From positions 79,194,085 through 79,258,084 of the forward strand of contig CM051458.1 in NCBI GenBank assembly GCA_028274465.1: DNA of 64,000 nucleotides. The letters are read 5' to 3'. Positions 54,677 through 64,000 of this stretch are shown one piece after another (position 1 is the stretch's first letter; the number at the start of each line of letters is the position of its first letter). The notes beneath the pieces were generated by a model. The model saw only the letters and a program-made list of their open reading frames with translations, did not search any database and was not told the DNA's origin. A program made the position numbers and the translations under genes. This DNA is from Plantago ovata. Its lineage: Eukaryota > Streptophyta > Magnoliopsida > Lamiales > Plantaginaceae.

Positions 54677-56082
54677 ACAAAATCAAGCCTAAGAGTCCTG
54701 AAAAGACTCAAAATGCTAGGGTTATAAGGAACCTTGCTAGAAAAGAACTTACTGAAAAGTATGTTCAGCAAAAAGGTCAACCGAGCAAGAAACCACATCA
54801 GAAAGTGGACTTGATCAGCACGAATCAAAAGTCTTTCAGCTCAAAACCTCCTAGTTCCTCAGCAAGTAGAAAACAAGTCAAAGTTGAAAAACTTAAGACT
54901 TGGGTTTCCACTGGACGCATTCTTGAACATGTTAATGGACATCCAATATTGGATAATTAACTTGTTTGCTCTTGATTGTGAGACTTCAGCCACAGAGACA
55001 AACGATGCAATCTGGCACTTTGGTAGTGGTTGTGGAAAGCACATGACGGGCAACAAGAATAACCTTATAAACTATAGACGGTGGTCTAAAGGTCCAACAA
55101 TAAGGTTTGCTGGTGGAGGCTCTGGTTCTACAAAAGGCTTTGGTGACGTAAAGTTAGGATGCATTACCATTAAGGGAGTTCTTTATGTCAAAAATCTTAA
55201 GTTTAATCTTTTCAGCATGAGTCAGTTTGTTGACAAAGGATACTTCATCAAAATCAAAAGTGATGAATGTAAACTTATAGATTTCGAGACTAAGAAGGTT
55301 ATTATGGTTGCAAGAAGGTCAGGAGGCTTGTACACCATAGATTGGTCTTCAGCAATCGTTGAAAAATGCCTTGTCTCAGATCACGATTGCCTTGCTGAAA
55401 AAGCATGGTTATGGCATAAACGAACAAGTCATCTAAACTTCAAGACGCTGAATAAGCTGTCTGAAAAGGCACTTGTAGTTGGATTATGTAAGGTTACTTT
55501 TAAGAAGGATGGTGTTTGCAATGCATGTCAGCAAGGAAAGCAAACCAAATCTTCTTTTAAGAACAAGGCAGTACCGTCAACTATAAAACCTTTACAACTC
55601 TTGCACATGAACTTGTTTGAATCTTCTTCAACAAGCTATGCTGGTAAGAAGTATGATCTGGTGGTGGTAGATGACTATTCAAGATTCACTTGGGTAGTAT
55701 TTATCAAGCACAAATCTGAAACTAGGACTGAAATACCTAACTTGTTGAATAAGCTTGAAGTCATGAAAAATGACAAGGTAAAAGTCATAAGGAAAGACCA
55801 TGGTACTGAGTTTGTAAACCAGTACATAAATGAGTATTGCACTTCAAAAGGCATACAACATCAGTTATCCTCAGTAAGGACACCACAACAAAACGGTGTT
55901 GCTGAACGGAAGAATCATACCCTAAAAGAAGCCGCAAGAACAATGCTTGCTGACACTGAAATAAGTGAGGCTTACTGGGTTGAAGCGATTAATACCGCCT
56001 GTTACACTCAAAACAGATGTTTGATTACTAAGGAATACAACAAAACTCCATATGAGTTTTTTGTTGGTAGACCTCTGATGAA
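54673..56082 (+). pseudogene. pol: SIRE-like protease and integrase, truncated
   Basis: A linker in one frame (54673-54960) passes to another frame near 54900. The protease site reads HFGSGCGKHMTG where relatives have DSGC, so the catalytic Asp is Gly. Integrase has the HHCC finger (WLWHKRTSHLN, CNACQQGKQTKSSF) and the core: the first catalytic Asp is changed (LLHMNLFESS, usually LHMDLFGP), the second (IRKDHGTEF) and the Glu (QQNGVAERKNHTL) are kept. The frame is cut at 56082 by an Athila-type element. Confidence 0.85.
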
Positions 56083-57338
56083 TGTGTATTTTACACTTTC
56101 ATTCGAGTCTTTTTCACCTATTTTAGCTATCCTCTATGTTAATTTAGCTATATTTTAGTATATTTTATTAGAATAGTGTCACGTTTCCCTTTAGATTTTA
56201 TTTTACAGGTTTTGGTTGAAATTCGGAGATTTCGAGGCAATTATATTGAAGTCTACAAGGAATTGGTGTTCCAGAAGCCTATTTGGAGTATCTGAAGGTT
56301 TCCAGATAGGATTTGGAGTCTAGGGGCCGAATCTGGAGGTTAGAAGGCTACTAGAAGTCATAAACCGAGTCCGAAAAGGTGAAGAAATCCAAATCCGCGT
56401 CGAAAAACGCGGAAATTTCGCGAAATACTGGGGGGTGAACCGCCGGAGTCAGGGGGCGAACCGCCCCGGAGTTATTTCGGGCCTATATATAGTGCTCAGT
56501 TTTCTCTCCGAAAATCATATCTCTCCAAGCCTACTTTCTCACCTCTCTCCATACTTTTAGGTAGGGACTTCCCGGCGCCTGTCCTGGGAGTTCCATAGCT
56601 TAGGGGATACTTTTTCATAGCAGATTGGAGCGCGTAGGATCGCAATCATCCGGAGATTGACAACCTTCGGTAACTTTGTATCTTACAGTTTTTATCTACT
56701 TATTTTATTCTTCTTTCAATATGTTTTCTTCTATGATTGCTATTGATTGCATGCCTATTATGAGTAGCTAAACTTATCATTGGTGGTATTATGTGAATTC
56801 TTAGCGAGGGAAGATAATCATGCTAATGGCTATATCGCGCATTATACTCCGTGTCATTGCTTTATTTCGTTGATCAGTTGCAACCAAAATTCTCGTATGT
56901 TGTATTGATTATTATGCACGCATGGACACTAGTCGACCATCAGACCAATTATCTTCGTAGTGTTGAATAATTACGGAACACATTAGGACAATCGTTGTTG
57001 ACTAGTCAGACCAAATTATCTTCGTAGTGCTTAATACTTGCAACAGGACACAAGATTGATTCAAAGATCTCTATGCAAGACCAAGGAATTTATGCATGAT
57101 TATCGACCCATTATGTTAAGAAGGACCATACTATCACCAATCTCCATTATCTGCTTGAAAACTCCTATTGCTTTCTATCTGCTGTTTTATATTCTTAATT
57201 AGATTTGATAAAGCTAGTATAGTCCTGAGAGAATGACACTCGAGTCATTCTACTACTACACTACGGTTTTCGTTGTAGTTGTGGATTGCCTTTGGCTAAA
57301 TAACAAATTTATTTGATTGACCTTGACAACGTTTATCA
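56083..57338 (+). repeat. 5' LTR of the Athila-type element
   Basis: About 1,256 bp from TGTGTATTTTACAC to CGTTTATCA, two bases before the primer site. It contains GGGGCGAACCGCCCC-like stretches (about 56425-56465), a motif that recurs at 59836-59852 in the internal region. A TATATATAG promoter core lies near 56484. Confidence 0.72.
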
Positions 57339-57340
57339 AA

Positions 57341-57360
57341 TTGGCGCCGCTGCCAGGGAC
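57341..57360 (+). promoter_or_regulatory. Primer binding site, Athila type
   Basis: TTGGCGCCGCTGCCAGGGAC, the usual Athila primer site form. Confidence 0.85.
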
Positions 57361-57506
57361 TATACTCCTTTTTTCTATTTAATTTGTTTTTATTTACAGC
57401 TTTAGATTCCTAATTCTATTAGTTTTAGTTTTCCTTTTAATTTCTCTCTGATACTGCTTTCCTAGTCTATTTCTAATCACCTTTCCTAGTCTGTTTCAGA
57501 TTGTGT

Positions 57507-58973
57507 ATGCCGAATACACGCTCTGTAGGAACACCGCTTGCTGATTCAATTGCTGAGATCGATAGAGTCTACCACCAAAGAAGGCGACTCCTTTTCAAGG
57601 AAATCGACGGAATGGCAGAAGCTAGACCACTGAAGGCATGGGTTCAACCCACCAAGGATTGTATGAGGGGACCGGCGATTGTTCTTTCGCCTGCAACCCG
57701 AGATCTGGAGATCAAGAACCACGCATTCCAACAACTTCCGAGGTTCTATGGCTTATCAAGGGAAGATGTGATGGGGTACTTGAACGATATCGATGATTTC
57801 GTCAACCAACTCCCACGACCCGGAGCTGACATAACAACGGATGAGTTAAGGATGAAGGTTTTTGCTATGGGACTTGGCGACAGAGCCAAGTCATGGCTGA
57901 GTTCTCTACCAGCCGGCTCACTGGACACTTGGGAAAAGTTTTTTTTCAGCTTTCATGGAGAAATACTTCCCTCACACCTTGACTACCGCGCTTAAGGCGC
58001 AGATCACTGGATTCAAGCAGGACTATGATGAGACCATCTACACCGCGTTCGAGAGGTTCCAACATCTCACGAACAAGTGCCCTCACCATGGTTTTGAACT
58101 TTCCGACTTAGTCCAACACTTCTACAATGGACTAACCTTCGAAAACCAACAAGTGGTGGATTTCCAATGCCGATAAAATATTTGGGAGGAAACCGCAGAA
58201 GCCGTCTGGGCTGTTTTCGAAAGGCTTGCTAAGGGTTCGCAGTTCAAGGACCCAAGAGCAATGGTTAGGAGATGTGGACCTGAAGCTCCACCGACTCAAG
58301 AAGCCCCTATGTACAGGGGGAATGGGGATCAATTCGAGTGCTTTACCAACGAATTGAAGCAAGTCCTCAAGAGCGCCACCGGAACAACTGTTTCGAACGA
58401 AGTATGCCGAATATGCAAGAACTATGGGCATGGGGCTCATATGTGTAGATCGGAGCTGGCATACGATGATGGCAACTGGGCTCGAGGAGGCGAAGAAGAA
58501 GCCTTTGCTACGGAGTTTGGTACTCAAGAAGTTAGCTACGGAGAAGACGGTAGGAATCCTCGAGGTGGATTTTGGAGAAGAGCCGCAACAATCAAGGATA
58601 TGCACCGGCTAACCAGACTTATGGACCTAACCAAGACCGTAGTAGGCTAAACTATGGTAATGACCACTACGAAAACCCCGCTCCTAAAGAGCCACCGAAG
58701 TCGAAGTCGGCTCAACTTATGGAGAACTTGCAGAAGATGGTCGATCACACACAAAGTTTTCTCAAACGTTATGAAGAAGATTCTGAGAAGACTAGGGCAA
58801 GGCTCGATAGGCTGGAAGAAAACACTAGGCTTGCCCAACAAAAGATGCAAGAGTTGATCGACCGAAAACTACCTAGCAGCACAGTGAAGTCGAATGCCAT
58901 TACATTAGCTGATGATGTACCTGACGAAATCACCATCAGGAAGGTTGTTAGGTGCAAGGGTTGCATGAAGTAA
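57507..58973 (+). pseudogene. gag: Athila-type gag
   Basis: Starts at the ATG at 57507 (MPNTRSVGTPLADSIAEIDR). The gag core follows (FQQLPRFYGLSREDVMGYLN, KVFAMGLGDRAKSWLSSLPA). In an 8-base T run near 57945 the frame shifts, then continues as EKYFPHTLTTALKAQITGFK and CPHHGFELSDLVQHFYNGLT. A stop follows at 58174-58176, then a CCHC knuckle (CRICKNYGHGAHMC) and a charged tail with a coiled coil (YEEDSEKTRARLDRLEENTR). Confidence 0.83.
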
Positions 58974-59576
58974 GAACTTCTACAGGCTGAGGAAGAAGAG
59001 AAGGGCCTAGGTTCTTACACAAGTGATGAGGAGCAAGAGGATCCCGAACCACTCCCTAAAAGTTTCGATGTTAAGGTAGGGATTGGTGAGCTTGAAGATG
59101 TCCGTGCCACACTAGATACGGGATCCTACTCAAACATAATTCTTTTGAATGTGTTTGAAAAGAGCAACATCGGAAAACTATCTGAGCAAAGGGCTATTGT
59201 ACAATTGGCGGATGGATCCTTTATGAGACCCGAGGGAGTTGTGAAAAATGTGTTGGTCAAGATTGGTGAAGCATCTATATACACCAATTTCGTAGTTATG
59301 CCGGCATCTGCACCTGGGACGGGGGATGTCATACTCTTAGGGCAAACATTCTTGACCAAGCTACGCTCCGTGATGGACATTTACCAAAGAACTTGCACCA
59401 TCGAAGTGGAAGGCAAGCGGCACGTATTGCAAGCCATACCTGATCCACCAGAACCGCCAGATATTACTACTCACTATTGTGGTCTTGCAGCCTATATTAT
59501 TTCTTATTCACAGGTTCGTGGCATGGAGAGGAGATCAATGAAGGGGAAGTCTAGTACCCGCAAAAAGAGGAGATAG
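58974..59576 (+). pseudogene. Athila-type protease
   Basis: Contains the aspartic protease site (ATLDTGSYSNIILLNVFEKS), the flap region (LADGSFMRPEGVVKNVLVKI) and the second conserved block (DVILLGQTFLTKLRSVMDIY). The catalytic DTG is intact. The frame ends at a TAG at 59574-59576; no RT follows. Confidence 0.8.
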
Positions 59577-60875
59577 GCGCAGACAGGAGTCGAGTCAAAG
59601 ACTTAAAACAATGACGCTATCCGGGAGGCAACCCGGAATTTTTATCGCTTTCTTTACTGCTTTTCTGCATGCATTCATTCTTGAACTATTTGCTTCTCTT
59701 ATGCGAATTTGTTCATGTGTGTGTCGTATATGCTTTGTTCGAGTGAGATTTTTCGAGTGGTTTTTTGAAAAAATTAGTTTCGGAATTTAAACCGCATTTT
59801 CTGACATCGGGACCCGTCTCCCCGCATTGGGGAGCACGGGGCGAACCGCCCCACAGTCCCAGATCTTAAAAAACACGGATTTCAACCCCAAAACCTTATT
59901 TTCTTCATTCTTCTTCATCCATACTCCCAAAAAACCCGAAAAGTGCGATTTTGCTTCTAAATCTTCATAACTTCTTCGTTTCTTGACCAAATTGAGTGTT
60001 CTTTAGCATTATTCGAAGCCTATTACATGATCTATCATCCTATCCGAACAGATTTCATCCTAATTCGTTAGATTTGCAGATCTGAGGTATCATCTTAAAG
60101 AACCCTAATTTTCGAATTTGGGGGTTTTCTATTTTGAGCTTCAATTATGCTTGTTTAATGCATGGGTATGTCGTTTATGTGATGAGACATGTTATTTACT
60201 ATCAATTGCATGTTCGATTTTGCTTGAATTGTTTATTTGGGTATTTTGCCATTAGATGATATATCTTGTTATGCATTATGTCTTTATCTTTGATTTCTAG
60301 CGTATGGATATGTTTATTGGTGTGATGTTGGTGGATTTAACGATAGAATGCTTATTAGTTGAGTATGAGGATTTATGCTGGTAGAATTTTTGCGCTGCTA
60401 TGGTATGAATTGAAACCTTGTTATCAAGGTTATTGGTTGTCTAGTAATAGCATGGTGTGATGTATTGCATGTAGTAGTTACGTTGATATGTTTCATGATG
60501 AAGTAGCTAGGCTAGACATTGCGGTTTGGGGAGTTAGATTGTTGATTTTATCACTTGTGTGTTTCACTTTTACACTAGCATATATTTGAGTCTGTTTTGT
60601 GTCGTACGAGGTGCTAATTGCTGTTTGTAGGTACCATTCCAAGGGAAGGGAGCATTCCCGTATGATCGCTGTGAAGAACCATGTCAAGGAAGGTTATCTC
60701 GCTAGATGTGCGTTCGAGCCAAGGGGTTTGGCAACAACGTCGTGGATTATCCAAGAGGAGGAGCTAGAGTACACCTGGAGTAAGGACTCCTATGCCTATT
60801 CATGCACCACCGAAGGGTCAGAAACCACTATTACATCATCACTCCATCACAAGGACTGCAAAGTGTAAGAAAATA
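59577..60875 (+). other. Athila post-pol region, no intact gene
   Basis: Begins with the hairpin CCGGGAGGCAACCCGG at about 59620-59635, which marks the boundary after pol in Athila elements. In autonomous Athila elements an envelope-like gene follows; here I see only AT-rich sequence, an acceptor-like TTTGTAG near 60630 and a short coding-like stretch (60630-60870) broken by stops. Confidence 0.55.
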
Positions 60876-62951
60876 TGGTCAGAGTTACCCCTAGGGTACG
60901 CATCGGAATTTTAAAAAATTTCTTAACATACTGGTTAATTGATTATGCATATGTCGTATATATATAAACACGTCAATTAGAAGACTAACCTTACTTCCAA
61001 AGCAGCTTCCAAGTCTTCGTAATAATCCGGTGTATCTTCTCCTTCGTCGAAGTCGAAGATATCTACAAAACTCTGTATATCTGCAAGACAATAAGAGTTA
61101 GTTTCCAGCTCCTAGAACCTCAACCTTGGTATCCACGGATGAATAACCTATCGGAAGAATGCTAGGATATTCTTTATGTGACCAAGAAGACGGGGCGGAA
61201 ATTCCCTCCGGTGGCGGTGTGCGCGCGCGTGCTAAGGGGAGGAGGGGAGAGTTTTTATTTTCTCTAAGAAAACTGGGTAGAATAACTGTGTATCAAAAAT
61301 CACACGTAAAATCATCTATCAAAACTCTCTCTAATAGTCCACTATATATAGTAGTCTATAAAAGCCTAAAGCATAAGCAATTAGACTTCGTAAAGGAATA
61401 AGAATCTAATTCTTATCGCACAAGGAAACCAATATCAAGTCTAGATTCATTCCCAATCAAATCAAAACTCAATCAGGAAAATCTAACTTATCCCTTGGAC
61501 TTCTAATAGAGGAAGGAGTCGAACTCCTTCCCCTACCCTGCCACGCGCGCGCGCCTGTCCTACGGGACGTGGGTCCCACTTTTGGGACCCACATATATTT
61601 CTAAGGCAATCCAAACTCCAAGTAGATTTTTGCCCAAGTGCATATGTTAATTCTAAATTAACATATCCTTTACAATTAAACCTCCATTATATTTCCAAAA
61701 TATAATCTTTAATTGTATTTACATAAAATACAATTACTTAGACAATTCAATTAATAATTCCAAATCATTAATTGAGCCACCAATTATTATAATTAATTCC
61801 AAATCAATTATAACCCATCAATCACAATTAATTCCAAATTAATTGCGATTCCATCTTCAAGGATATCTTGATAGGCTGAATCACCGCATAGTGTGACCCA
61901 TAGGGCCTCACCGTATTAAGCAAGTCCTAGACTAGGCAACATGGAATTCCTAGACGGTTCCATTTGCAATATTAATACGTGAGGACGTTTGAGAGGTTTC
62001 TCAAAGCTAACCCTTTCGTTGCGAAGCCTGTTGCGCTCAACGCGGCGATGGTAACGTCCCTTCATCTGACTTGCTTGAATGTATCTAGGATCGATGAAGT
62101 GTCTATCCCAATAATACATCCACGGGCGTCTCAGGGAGTTGCTTGGTTAAGATATACTTATGACCATCATAATATATCATTTGCACTGGCCAGTGACTTT
62201 ACCAACACATCTATGCAGACTACGAGCAGTGCTCTCCTGTGCTACACTTGAGAGATGAATCCTTCACAGAATCACTTATCACCCCCATTTGTATTTAGCC
62301 ATAATCCTGGATCGTGTCTTAGATCAACTGCTTATTCAGAGCTGACATCGACGGGTCCACCAAGGATATGGAGCAACAAATGTGATGATAAAGTCCTGTA
62401 AGTACAAAGGACGAATAGCATCACTTCGACAACTCACCGGTTCCCATAGACACGTCGGTGTAGAGTATACATCGATGGGATTGTCCGGTGGGTACTTCCA
62501 TTGTTCGATAAAGCTTCTTCGAACAACTATGCACAGTTATGGGAACGTTCCTTGATTGTCCAACAATCCGTTCCGTGGCCGTGGGATCGGCTCACACTTG
62601 CTCCAACAAGTATAACCTCCACGCATACTAGTCTTGTCAGGTTCATTCAGACCCCCACATCCGAGATGTACCACGACTAGGGAGAGTTTGGGATAGATGA
62701 TAACTCACATAGCTCCCACTAACTGTGTGATCGGTCATCTATCCGAGGGGACATGTTCAGTATCAATACAGACAGCAATATAGATATGACATGCTGCAGC
62801 CTGGTGTAATATAAATATGAAAGCGATACTCAACAGTAAAATGAAACAAACATATATTATATTACGTTGACCTGTGTAATAGTACATATATGTCCTCTAC
62901 AAGGGCACCATGCCCTTAGTAAGGACTGTCTCTAGGACATATACACTATCA
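60876..62951 (-). repeat. 3' LTR of the Angela/Tork-like element
   Basis: About 2,076 bp. On the minus strand it starts TGATAGTGTATATG right after a purine-rich AGTGGGAGA tract and ends GTAACTCTGACCA. Such long LTRs are common in the Angela group. A TATATATAG promoter core lies near 61342-61350. Confidence 0.7.
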
Positions 62952-62965
62952 ATCTCCCACTTGGA

Positions 62966-64000
62966 CTAGAGCCAGTCACCTTTATGCCTAATGCCCAGAT
63001 TAGCATAATGTCTTAAGTGGACTTCCACTGATAAGACCTTGGTGAAAGGATCTGCCACGTTGTCCTTGGTTGAGACACGTTCTATACTAACTTCTCCTCT
63101 ATCTATAATCTCACGTATAACGTGATATTTTCTAAGTACATGTTTGTTCTTGTTTGTAGATCTAGGCTCCCTAGCTTGAGCAACGGCGCCCGTATTGTCA
63201 CAATAAATCGTTATTGGACTGGGAGCAGGAACAACCCTCAATTCCTTCAAGAACTCTGAAATCCAGACAGCTTCTTTCGATGCTTCTGATGCAGCAATGT
63301 ACTCGGCCTCTGTGGATGAGTCAGCAACCGTGGCTTGCTTAGAACTCTTCCAACAGACAGCTCCTCCGTTCAATTTGAATACGTATCCTATCTGTGACTT
63401 AGAGTCATCAGGATCTGATTCAAATCCAGCGTCGACATACCCAGACATCTTCAATTCTGGTTCTCCACCAAACACCAAGAACATCTCTTTAGTCCGTCTA
63501 AGGTACTTAAGAATGTTCTTCACAACAGTCCAGTGAGGTACTCCTGGATTCTGTTGGTGTCGACAAGTGACACTAAGCGCATATGCCACATCGGGCCTTG
63601 TGCAATTCATTGCATACATTATAGACCCTACTGCCGAAGCATAGGGCACACGACTCATTGCATTTCTTTCTTCATCAGTTTTAGGACCATCCTTAACTGA
63701 TAAGACAATCCCATGCCTAGCTGGGAGAAAGCCTCTCTTTGAGTCGTCCATCTTATAACGCTTCAGTATTTTGTCGATGTAGGTGGACTGTGTCATTCCC
63801 AACATCCTCTTGGATCTATCTCTAAAGATCTTGATCCCTAGGATGTAGTTCGCTTCACCCAAGTCCTTCATCGAGAAGGTACTTGATAACCAAACTTTAG
63901 TCTCTTCTAGCATAGAGACATTGTTTCCCATGATCAAAATGTCATCTACATAAATGATCATGAAAACAACTCCTTTGTCGCTGTGTCTCGCATAGAAACA
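62966..64000 (-). CDS. pol: Copia pol, C-terminal RT and RNase H (partial)
   Basis: Open from the window edge to the TAG at 62966-62968, at least 344 codons. Motifs: CFYARHSDKGVVF then the RT active site MIIYVDDILIMGNN, STFSMKDLGEANYILGIKIF, PYASAVGSIMYAMNCTRPDV, LKYLRRTKEMFLVFGG, and RNase H (SGYVDAGFESDPDDSKSQIG, SSTEAEYIAASEASKEAVWI, IYCDNTGAVAQAREP, ENVADPFTK-like DNVADPFTKVL). The YVDD site and RNase H acidic residues are intact and no stop or frameshift is seen, so this is the best-preserved retrotransposon coding region in the window. Confidence 0.93.
   Translation of the reverse strand, partial: CFYARHSDKGVVFMIIYVDDILIMGNNVSMLEETKVWLSSTFSMKDLGEANYILGIKIFRDRSKRMLGMTQSTYIDKILKRYKMDDSKRGFLPARHGIVLSVKDGPKTDEERNAMSRVPYASAVGSIMYAMNCTRPDVAYALSVTCRHQQNPGVPHWTVVKNILKYLRRTKEMFLVFGGEPELKMSGYVDAGFESDPDDSKSQIGYVFKLNGGAVCWKSSKQATVADSSTEAEYIAASEASKEAVWISEFLKELRVVPAPSPITIYCDNTGAVAQAREPRSTNKNKHVLRKYHVIREIIDRGEVSIERVSTKDNVADPFTKVLSVEVHLRHYANLGIRHKGDWL

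Larger units (their letters stand above)
50980..56082 (+). mobile_element. Ty1/copia SIRE-like element, interrupted in integrase
   Basis: 5' LTR, a tRNA-Met type primer binding site, a long gag with CCHC knuckle, protease and most of integrase. The reading frame stops abruptly in the integrase region (YEFFVGRPLMN) where an Athila-type LTR begins at 56083. RT, RNase H and the 3' LTR should lie beyond the window. It contains a nonsense codon, a local frameshift pair and two altered catalytic residues. Confidence 0.85.
56083..60875 (+). mobile_element. Athila-type Ty3/gypsy element with pol core deleted
   Basis: 5' LTR, Athila/Tat-type primer binding site, gag, and a protease, followed directly by the CGGGAGGCAACCCGG hairpin that lies after pol in Athila elements. 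RT, RNase H and integrase are missing. The right part runs to 60875, where a copia element is inserted, so the 3' LTR is outside the window. Confidence 0.82.
60876..64000 (-). mobile_element. Ty1/copia Angela/Tork-like element, partial at window end
   Basis: 3' LTR at the left and the RT/RNase H end of pol at the right, all on the minus strand. The 5' part lies beyond 64000. It interrupts the Athila-type element; AAATA at 60871-60875 should be its target duplication. Confidence 0.85.

Noticed and set aside
58132-58605. Minus-strand open frame opposite Athila gag
   Set aside because: Antisense shadow of gag, which has core and zinc-knuckle motifs.
1-64000. Endogenous pararetrovirus or other viral sequence
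   Set aside because: All reverse transcriptase and integrase fragments fit plant LTR elements or LINEs; no coat, movement or caulimovirid arrangement was seen.

Overview
The window is plant nuclear DNA, almost certainly from a flowering plant and probably a eudicot. It has introns with GT-AG borders, CT-rich 5' leaders, TATA boxes, a WUSCHEL-type homeobox fragment, a SKIP fragment, a plant FAS1 gene, and a dense set of plant-specific transposable elements (Ty3/gypsy chromovirus, Tat and Athila, Ty1/copia SIRE-like and Angela/Tork-like, L1-type LINEs, CACTA, Mutator-like, hAT). No species can be named from the sequence alone. Ordinary host genes are few and lie in the first 13 kb; the rest is nested transposons.

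Layout. 1-2377: end of an unrecognised host gene, a solo-LTR-like block, and a WOX homeobox exon fragment. 2378-7996: a complete but decayed chromovirus on the minus strand with a perfect 5-bp target duplication. 8450-11180: a tandemly duplicated gene for a small single-pass membrane protein (copy at 10224-10526 intact, copy at 8727-8883 beheaded) and a SKIP C-terminal fragment. 11669-12220: a FAS1-domain membrane protein gene. 13000-17270: SINE-like and hairpin repeats, then a non-autonomous CACTA element (E1) that carries a tRNA-Pro-like sequence. 17271-22650: a broken CACTA element (E4), then a deleted Tat-lineage element whose LTR is split by a third CACTA element (E2).

22856-35384: one long L1-type LINE (LINE A, minus strand) that received four later insertions, each definable by its target-site duplication: a hAT-type MITE, a solo LTR, a CACTA element (E3) and a second LINE (LINE B). 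E3 contains an intact three-exon gene for a 162-residue protein, and E2 holds a decayed homologue. The C-terminal pattern resembles the plant Ptta/En/Spm transposase family, so this may be a compact TNPA-like accessory protein.

35939-50792: the most unusual unit, a roughly 14.9-kb Mutator-like element with matching terminal repeats. It carries a ten-exon gene for a plant-mobile-domain plus Ulp1 cysteine protease fusion with a long Lys/Glu coiled coil (plus strand), a seven-exon FAR1-type transposase gene (minus strand, one nonsense codon), and a complete two-exon gene for an unrecognised 137-residue protein placed antisense inside the 3.3-kb second intron of the transposase gene. That intron also holds five tandem 304-bp repeats. 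A short U-rich motif recurs through the introns of both large genes in the sense orientation. A 1.1-kb inverted-repeat element filled with GC-rich palindromes sits between the two genes.

50980-64000: three nested LTR elements. A SIRE-like copia element is cut in its integrase by an Athila-type element lacking RT, RNase H and integrase, and this is cut by a minus-strand Angela/Tork-like copia element that runs off the window.

The window therefore reads as a stratified record of insertion and decay, with two element-borne gene sets (the ULP/FAR1/137-aa Mutator-like unit and the CACTA-borne 162-aa gene) of real biological interest.
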